Shown here: piece by piece, positions 6,022 to 10,316 of the stretch | Layout of the letters: each line of letters begins with the position of its first letter | How positions within the stretch are numbered: position 1 is the first letter of the stretch | NCBI GenBank assembly: GCA_047517485.1 | Contig: JAKZSU010000066.1 | Span: 1-10,316 of the forward strand | Length of the DNA stretch: 10,316 nt | Reading direction: 5' to 3' | DNA from: JAKZSU01 sp047517485 | GTDB lineage: Bacteria; Pseudomonadota; Alphaproteobacteria; UBA7887 | Translations under genes and position numbers: made by a program | The notes under the pieces: generated by a model | Database searches by the model: none | What the model saw: only the letters and a program-made list of their open reading frames with translations | Told to the model about the DNA's origin: nothing

Positions 6022-6657
6022 ATGGTCGACACGGGGCGGCGGCGGCTTTCCGCGATCCTGGCCGCGGATGTCGCCGGGTACTCACGATTGATGGCGCTCG
6101 ACGACACGGCGACGGTCGCGGCGCTCAATGCGTCGCGAGCGATTTTTCGCGACCACGTCGCGCGTCATGACGGCCGGGTCGTCGATACCGCGGGCGACAG
6201 CGTTTTGGCCTCGTTCGGCAGTATCATCGAGGCGGTAAAGTGCGCGTTGCTCGTCCAAGACGCGCTTGCCGAGGTCAATCGGGATGTCGCCGAGGATCGC
6301 CGCATGCGGTTTCGCATCGGGGTCAATATCGGCGATGTGATCGAGCAGGACGACGGCACGATCTATGGCGATGGGGTCAATATCGCGGCGCGTCTCGAAG
6401 GTCTTGCGCAACCCGGCGGGGTGACGGTTTCGGGAACCGCGTATGACGCGGTGCACGGCAAGATCGATACCGCGTTCTCGTTTCTTGGCGAGCGAGAAGT
6501 GAAGAACATTCCCGATCCGGTGCGCGTCTATCAAATTGGAAACGGGGCCGAGGACGCCTCGGTGACGAATGCCGCGAGGGCCACGGTGACAGAGATTTTC
6601 GCGCAACCGGCGGTCGCGGTGCTTCCGTTCGACAATATGAGCGGCGACCCTGAGTAG
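6022..6657 (+). CDS. Class III adenylate/guanylate cyclase, catalytic part, ended by an in-frame TAG
   Basis: The 211-residue product holds a complete class III cyclase domain (about 8-185). Metal-binding aspartates are D16 (ADVAGYS) and D59 (AGDSVLASF); the transition-state residues N120 and R124 sit in GDGVNIAARLE. It should make cyclic nucleotide from ATP or GTP; specificity is not read here. After the domain comes the start of a TolB-like domain, PAVAVLPFDNMSGDPE (196-211), then TAG at 6655-6657. In relatives this motif continues directly as QEYF, and EYFVDGL follows here in frame, so one C-to-T change (CAG to TAG) explains the stop. The ATG at 6022 has GGGGGA (6008-6013) 8 nt upstream; the frame extends to 5959 but is not family-like. 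Because the catalytic domain is intact, a truncated enzyme could still be active without its TPR part. A sequencing error is the main alternative. Confidence 0.88.
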   Translation: MVDTGRRRLSAILAADVAGYSRLMALDDTATVAALNASRAIFRDHVARHDGRVVDTAGDSVLASFGSIIEAVKCALLVQDALAEVNRDVAEDRRMRFRIGVNIGDVIEQDDGTIYGDGVNIAARLEGLAQPGGVTVSGTAYDAVHGKIDTAFSFLGEREVKNIPDPVRVYQIGNGAEDASVTNAARATVTEIFAQPAVAVLPFDNMSGDPE

Positions 6658-7785
6658 GAATATTTCGTCGATGGTCTGACCGAGGACATCATCACCCCGC
6701 TCTCTGTATGGCGGTCGTTTCCGGTAATCGCGCGTAACTCGACGTTCGCCTACAAGGGGCAATCACCGGACATTCGCCAAGTCGGCGAGGAATTGGGCGC
6801 GCGTTACATCCTCGAAGGTGGCGTACGCAAAAGCGGCAATCGGCTGCGCATCACCGCGCAGTTGATCGACGCGACCACCGGGCATCATCTGTGGGCGGAG
6901 CGCTACGACCGCCAGGTCGAGGACATCTTCGACCTTCAGGACGAGATCACCCATCGCATCACGGCGATCGTCGCCCCCGAAGTCGAGCGGGCGGAGCAGC
7001 GACGATCGGTCGCCAAGGAGCCGATCAATCTTGCGGCCTGGGAATATCATCAGCGCGGCATGGCGATGCTCGAAAAGTTCACCAAGCAAGGCGACGCCGA
7101 GGCGCGCGACTATTTCGAGCGGGCGATCGCCTTGGATCCTACGGACGCTTTGGCGCACGCTGGATTGGCATCAACCTACAATCGCGATCTCATGCTCGAA
7201 TTTAGCGACGATCGCGCCGATGCCGCCAAACAGGCATTCGAGGCGGCGAGCAAAGCCGTCGAACTCGATCAAACCGACTCCTACGCCCACGCCATGCTGT
7301 CGATTGCCCATATGTGGCCGGACCGCTACGATGCCGCGGTCATCGAGGCGGAACGCGCGGTCGAGCTCAATCCGAGTAATCCGATAGCGCTTGCCATTCT
7401 GGGCACCGCCCTCGACGCGGTCGGCCGGCACGACGAGGCGATCGCGCGTTTCGATCAGGCGATTCAGGTCAACCCCCGGGATCCGCGCCTTCACATCTAT
7501 TATACCACCATGGCGCGCGCGCATCTTGGCGCCAAACGCTACGAAGAGGCGGCGAGCACGGCGCGGAAGATCATGTCCGAGCGGCCGGATTTCCCCCACG
7601 CCCATTACATTCTCGCCAGCGCCCTCGGACACATGGGGCAGCTCGCCGAAGCGCGCGCCGAACTCGAGACCTGCGAACGATTGCAGCCCGGCTATGTCGA
7701 ACGCCGACTGCAATGGCAGCCCTATCAGGATCCCGAAAAAAGTGATCATATCCATGCTGGCGTCCGCGCCGCGCGTGACGCCTGA
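6658..7785 (+). pseudogene. TolB-like and TPR C-terminal part of the cyclase protein, cut off by the TAG
   Basis: These 375 codons continue in the same frame as the cyclase and complete a 587-residue protein, a normal size for the cyclase-TolB-TPR architecture. The first about 110 codons finish the TolB-like domain (FVDGLTEDIITPLSVWRSFP, then GARYILEGGVRKSGNRLRIT and HLWAERYDR). The remainder forms about five tetratricopeptide units, recognisable by pairs such as FERAIALDPTDALAHAGLA, AERAVELNPSNPIALAILG and FDQAIQVNPRDPRLHIYY, ending at TGA 7783-7785. Such repeats normally mediate protein contacts. No good separate start exists: the TTG at 6793 has GAGGAA only one or two bases away and would cut into the TolB fold. 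The part is therefore either untranslated or reached by amber readthrough. Other than the stop, no frameshift or further stop is seen, so the lesion is recent or an error. Confidence 0.8.
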
Positions 7786-7808
7786 CCGACAACGCCAAGG
7801 AAACACTG

Positions 7809-8195
7809 ATGATGGATAGTGCCAACGGAGCGCCGGGATACCAGAAGCACCCGGATTACCAAATCGAATTCGAAGCGGTTGCCGACTCCGTGGTCGTCGC
7901 GTTCGCCGGACAAACCATAGCCCGGACGGAGAACGCCGCGCGGATGCTCGAAACCAAGCACGATCCGGTGGTCTATATCCCACGGACCGACGTGCGCTTC
8001 GACCTACTCGAGGCCACCGACCACTCGACCTATTGCCCGTTCAAGGGGACCGCGCGCTATTGGTCGATCACCGTCGGCGAGCAAACCTCGGAAAATGCGG
8101 TCTGGGGCTACGACGCCCCGTACGACGAAGTCGCCGAATTGGCCGAGTATGTGGCGTTTTATACCGATCGCATCGACGCGATGACCATCGGTTAG
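7809..8195 (+). CDS. DUF427 family protein
   Basis: This 128-residue protein matches DUF427, a small beta-rich fold. Recognisable segments are DSVVVAFAGQTIARTENA (27-44), DPVVYIPRTDVR (52-63), STYCPFKGTARYWSI (73-87) and WGYDAPYDEVAELAEYVAFY (99-118). The family is widespread in bacteria and fungi, and I know of no firmly established reaction. The CPFKGTA segment with its single cysteine is the most conserved part and a candidate active or binding site, by inference. AAGGA (7797-7801) lies 7 nt before the ATG at 7809; a second ATG at 7812 is equally possible. The gene begins 23 nt after the cyclase/TPR stop and could share that transcript. Its TAG stop overlaps the ancestral TAA of the convergent peroxiredoxin gene. 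Confidence 0.9.
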   Translation: MMDSANGAPGYQKHPDYQIEFEAVADSVVVAFAGQTIARTENAARMLETKHDPVVYIPRTDVRFDLLEATDHSTYCPFKGTARYWSITVGEQTSENAVWGYDAPYDEVAELAEYVAFYTDRIDAMTIG

Positions 8196-8880
8196 GCCGG
8201 CGCGGCCTGGCGTAGATTTTCGAGGATCTCGATCACCTGTTCGGGATCGGCGCGGTGCCGATAATCGGCATCGACATCGGCGAAGGCGATGCGCCCGTCG
8301 GGCGCGATGACACGATGCGCCCGTCGGGCGCGATGACAAAAGTCGCGGGAACCGGAAGGCGCCAGTCATCACCGGCATTCTTTTCCGCCAAATTATTGCC
8401 GAAGCCGACATAAATTTCCTGCAACTTGTCGGACAATTCGAAGGCGATACCAAAGCGCTCGGCGACCGATGAGCCGCGATCGCTGAGGACATCGAACGAA
8501 AGTTCGTTCTTCTCCGTGGTGGTCAACGCGTCATCGGGGGCTTGCGGCGAGATCGCCATCAGCGATGCGCCGAGTTCATTCATCCTCGGCAGCGCCGCCT
8601 GATAGGCGCGCAATTCGATATTGCAGTACGGACACCAGCCGCCGCGATAAAAGTTGAGCACGACCGGACCCTTGGATAGGCGATCGGATAGATCAATCGG
8701 TCCGCCGAGCGCATCCGGAAGGACGAAGACGGGCGCTTGATCTCCGACACCTAACCCAGGCCGGGCCTCGAACGTTGCCGTAAGCGCCACGTTCTCGGCT
8801 TCCATGATCGCGAACCGCTCGGGGCCAAACCGCTCCTTCGAGCGTTCGGCTTGGGCCAAAAGATCTTGTTTGAAGGTCAT
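8192..8880 (-). pseudogene. Peroxiredoxin-like (AhpC/TSA) protein gene, frameshifted near its end by a 26-bp duplication
   Basis: The protein is a thioredoxin-fold peroxiredoxin-like reductase. A helical N-terminus (1-40) precedes the AhpC/TSA domain, with the redox motif GGWCPYC (80-86; C83 and C86), preceded by VVLNFYR, and the late strand PATFVIAPDGRI (178-189). Such proteins reduce peroxides or disulfides with thiol electron donors, but the partner is unknown. After I189 a perfect 26-bp tandem duplication (8287-8338) shifts the frame, and translation ends at 8233 with a foreign tail, giving 215 residues. Deleting one copy gives 220 residues ending AFADVDADYRHRADPEQV... and a TAA at 8192-8194. 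That is the usual helix at the end of this family. The start ATG at 8880 has GGGAGG (8886-8891) 5 nt upstream; an upstream extension to 8961 is not family-like. Catalytic cysteines remain, so partial function is possible. Confidence 0.87.
8287..8338. repeat. Perfect 26-bp tandem duplication inside the peroxiredoxin gene
   Basis: Two identical 26-bp units, 8287-8312 and 8313-8338, lie head to tail. Each contains the self-complementary core GCGCCCGTCGGGCGC, which could promote slippage during replication. Because 26 is not a multiple of three, the duplication shifts the reading frame. Confidence 0.97.
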
Positions 8881-8914
8881 CGTCGCCTCCCGGGGTAGGG
8901 TGTGCTTGTCGGCA

Positions 8915-8924
8915 ATAATATTAT
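8915..8924. promoter_or_regulatory. AT-rich palindrome in the divergent peroxiredoxin/MetE-like gap
   Basis: ATAATATTAT is a perfect 10-bp palindrome in an otherwise GC-rich window. It sits 35 nt before the peroxiredoxin ATG and includes -10-like sequence on both strands (GATAAT reading leftward). It may be a promoter core or a regulator site. No clear -35 hexamer is seen. Confidence 0.35.
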
Positions 8925-9004
8925 CCGATCGCGGGCGTGGGAAACCGAAACCGACTTTCATACTTTTTTGTTACCCTGATACGATGACAAATCACACCAC
9001 CCGA

Positions 9005-9013
9005 GGGGGGGGG
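9005..9013 (+). promoter_or_regulatory. Nine-G tract acting as the ribosome binding site of the MetE-like gene
   Basis: An uninterrupted run of nine G bases ends 8 nt before the GTG at 9022 and is the only purine-rich site there. Length changes in the tract would alter spacing and could place an upstream ATG (8984) in frame. Confidence 0.5.
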
Positions 9014-9021
9014 CCAACGCC

Positions 9022-10131
9022 GTGGCAGTTGTGACACCACCTTTTCGTGCCGATCACGTTGGGAGCTTACTGCGACCGGCCGAACTCGCGGCGGCACGGC
9101 AGGCAAAGAGCGGCGGTGACATCAACGCCGCCGACTTGCGCCCCGTCGAGGATCGCTGTGTGACGGAGGCGATCGCCAAGCAAGCGGAAGTTGGGTTGGC
9201 GTGCGCCACCGACGGCGAAATGCGTCGCTCGATGTGGTATTACGATTTTCTCGAGGCGTTGGAGGGAGTTGAATCGTTTACTTCATCTCATGGCATAAAA
9301 TTTCACGGCGGCATCGAAACCAAGGCGCAAGGCTTGCGGGTTGTCGGCAAACTCGGTTTTTCCGACCACCCGATGGTCGATCATTTCCGCTTCGTCAAAG
9401 CCCATACCGATCTCGCCGCCAAACTGACCATCCCGTCGCCGAGCGTGCTGCACTTCCGTGGCGGGCGCAAAGCGGTGAGTCCGAAAATCTATCCCGATAT
9501 GGCGGAATTTTTTGATGATCTCGGTGCCGCCTATGCCAAGGCGGTCGGCGCGTTCGCCGCCGCCGGGTGCCGCTATCTCCAACTCGACGAGACCAATTTC
9601 ACCTACCTTTGCGACGATAATCAACGCGCCAATCTGCGGGCGCGCGGCGACGATCCCGACGCGTTGCCGATGATCTATGCCGGCATGATCAATCGGGCGA
9701 TCGCCGACCGGCCCGACGACATGCGGGTCACCATGCATCTCTGCCGGGGCAATTTCCGCTCGTCGTGGATCGCCGAGGGCGGTTATGAGCCGGTCGCCGA
9801 GGTGTTGTTCAATGCAATCGGCGTCGACGGGTATTTCATGGAATACGACAGCCACCGCGCCGGCGGTTTCGAACCGCTGCGCCTGGTACCGGCGAACAAG
9901 ATGGTGGTGCTCGGCCTGATCACGTCGAAAACCGGCGCGCTGGAAAGCAAGGACGAGATCAAGCGCCGGATCGACGAGGCCGCGCGCCATGTCCCGCTCG
10001 AACAACTCTGTCTCAGCCCGCAATGCGGGTTCGCCAGCACCGAAGAAGGCAACGCGCTCAGCGAAGACGAGCAATGGGCCAAGCTCGCGCTGACGGTCGA
10101 GATCGCCGAGGACGTGTGGGGCAGCGCATAG
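9022..10131 (+). CDS. MetE-like (cobalamin-independent methionine synthase C-terminal type) protein
   Basis: This 369-residue single-domain protein resembles the catalytic half of MetE, as in the Bacillus YxjG/YxjH type and core-MetE proteins. It opens PPFRADHVGSLLRP (6-19), has DGE (64-66) and LQLDE (186-190) of the barrel core, and keeps a plausible zinc set: H239 and C241 in MHLCRGN, E274 in FMEYD and C335 in SPQCGFAST. Full MetE is about twice this length and uses methyltetrahydrofolate; single-domain relatives use other methyl or sulfur donors, so calling this methionine synthase would be unsafe. A zinc-activated thiol transfer, perhaps to homocysteine, is likely. The start is GTG after a nine-G ribosome site; the frame has no better upstream start. 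It diverges from the peroxiredoxin-like gene and ends 49 nt before an insertion sequence. Confidence 0.88.
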   Translation: MAVVTPPFRADHVGSLLRPAELAAARQAKSGGDINAADLRPVEDRCVTEAIAKQAEVGLACATDGEMRRSMWYYDFLEALEGVESFTSSHGIKFHGGIETKAQGLRVVGKLGFSDHPMVDHFRFVKAHTDLAAKLTIPSPSVLHFRGGRKAVSPKIYPDMAEFFDDLGAAYAKAVGAFAAAGCRYLQLDETNFTYLCDDNQRANLRARGDDPDALPMIYAGMINRAIADRPDDMRVTMHLCRGNFRSSWIAEGGYEPVAEVLFNAIGVDGYFMEYDSHRAGGFEPLRLVPANKMVVLGLITSKTGALESKDEIKRRIDEAARHVPLEQLCLSPQCGFASTEEGNALSEDEQWAKLALTVEIAEDVWGSA

Positions 10132-10154
10132 AATATTATGAAATAGCGGCATAG

Positions 10155-10172
10155 TATTCCGCAAAACGAATA
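10155..10172 (+). terminator. Weak hairpin downstream of the MetE-like gene
   Basis: TATTC (10155-10159) can pair with GAATA (10168-10172) around an 8-nt loop, 23 nt after the stop. It lacks a GC-rich stem and a following T tract, so it is a poor intrinsic terminator. The IS end begins 8 nt later and may have separated the gene from its original terminator. Confidence 0.15.
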
Positions 10173-10180
10173 TCGCGGGC

Positions 10181-10206
10181 TGTAGCGCACCCGGTTCCTT
10201 GGACAC
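10181..10206 (+). repeat. Terminal inverted repeat of an IS3-type element
   Basis: The sequence begins TGTAGCGCACCCGGTTCC and leads to the transposase stop codon 10 nt later. It starts with TG, as IS3-family ends do, and resembles IS3-type termini I recall. The boundary at 10181 is inferred, because the other end of the element is outside the window. Confidence 0.55.
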
Positions 10207-10215
10207 AAGTTTGTC

Positions 10216-10316
10216 TCACGCGGCGGGCCTGATTGAGATCGCGGCGTGCCACGCCTGACGAGCTTGAGCGGGGCTCAGGTAGCCGTTCTTTTCGACGATC
10301 CACTGGGCATTGTAGA
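10216..10316 (-). CDS. IS3-type transposase, C-terminal 32 residues (partial)
   Basis: Only the end of the gene is present. The minus-strand frame entering at 10314 reads YNAQWIVEKNGYLSPAQARQ, then 12 more residues ending in RPAA and TGA at 10216-10218. The pattern of YN, W, EKNG, SP and a run of alanine-rich helix is the usual end of the integrase-core (DDE) OrfB transposase in IS3-type elements. The catalytic residues lie outside the window. IS481 transposases share this fold and are an alternative. The stretch is too short for confident subfamily placement. Confidence 0.75.
   Translation of the reverse strand, partial: YNAQWIVEKNGYLSPAQARQAWHAAISIRPAA

Larger units (their letters stand above)
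10181..10316 (-). mobile_element. Insertion sequence, IS3-family type (partial, right end of window)
   Basis: The segment contains a terminal repeat candidate and the last codons of a transposase reading out of the window. It inserted 49 nt downstream of the MetE-like gene, with its transposase pointing toward that gene. The rest lies beyond 10316, so completeness and target duplication cannot be judged. Confidence 0.7.

Noticed and set aside
6007..6031. Resemblance to the 5' part of a tRNA-Gln (GGGGGATTGGTCTAATGGT).
   Set aside because: Only the acceptor and D-arm-like stretch matches from memory. No anticodon arm, T arm or pairing 3' acceptor strand follows; the sequence runs into the conserved cyclase N-terminus. 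It serves as ribosome site and start codon.
6793..7785. Independent TolB/TPR gene starting at TTG 6793.
   Set aside because: The start would cut a TolB-like domain in half and the ribosome site is too close. The upstream codons from 6658 are family-like, so this is the rest of the cyclase protein.
8287..8338. CRISPR-like repeat.
   Set aside because: There are only two units with no spacer between them, inside a coding sequence. It is a simple tandem duplication.
9283..10206. 307-codon minus-strand open frame opposite the MetE-like gene.
   Set aside because: It is a shadow of a strongly conserved plus-strand protein and shows no domain.

Overview
The window looks like chromosomal DNA of an alphaproteobacterium. 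It is GC-rich and densely coded, with strong G/C bias at third codon positions, purine-rich ribosome binding sites, and several families common in that class (DUF2277, a short RidA variant, GFA zinc proteins, DUF427, cyclase-TolB-TPR proteins). I cannot name a genus from sequence alone.

Layout. Positions 1 to about 139 resemble the end of a mobile element, with a 25-bp-spaced repeat and no convincing gene. Positions 232-3731 form a tight plus-strand operon: a KefF/KefG-type flavin NAD(P)H oxidoreductase (TTG start), a KefC-type glutathione-gated K+/H+ antiporter, a cupin, and a class I SAM methyltransferase. Three of its four genes join by direct abutment or a 23-nt gap. An SDR oxidoreductase (minus) converges on it. 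Then come a divergent DUF2277 gene (plus), a RidA family gene (minus) and a GFA zinc protein gene (minus). A class III cyclase gene (plus) diverges from the GFA gene. It is followed by a DUF427 gene (plus), a convergent peroxiredoxin-like gene (minus) and a divergent MetE-like methyltransferase gene (plus). The right edge holds the C-terminus and terminal repeat of an IS3-type insertion sequence.

Two of these genes are visibly damaged. The cyclase gene has one in-frame TAG that separates the catalytic domain and the start of the TolB-like domain from the rest of TolB and the TPR repeats, although the frame stays open on both sides. The peroxiredoxin-like gene carries a perfect 26-bp tandem duplication that shifts the frame and replaces its last 31 residues. 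Removing one copy restores a normal C-terminus whose stop overlaps the DUF427 stop.

How the genes may work together. Many products suit handling of electrophiles, reactive metabolites or oxidants: KefF/KefC (potassium efflux and cytoplasmic acidification in response to glutathione adducts), a methyltransferase, RidA (enamine/imine hydrolysis), GFA (glutathione-adduct type) and a peroxiredoxin. This theme is inferred from family knowledge and is not proven. I found no CRISPR array, rRNA, complete tRNA, toxin-antitoxin pair or defence system, and no clearly new system. The most informative signals are the two gene lesions, a shared promoter-like motif before two plus-strand genes, and mobile elements at both edges.
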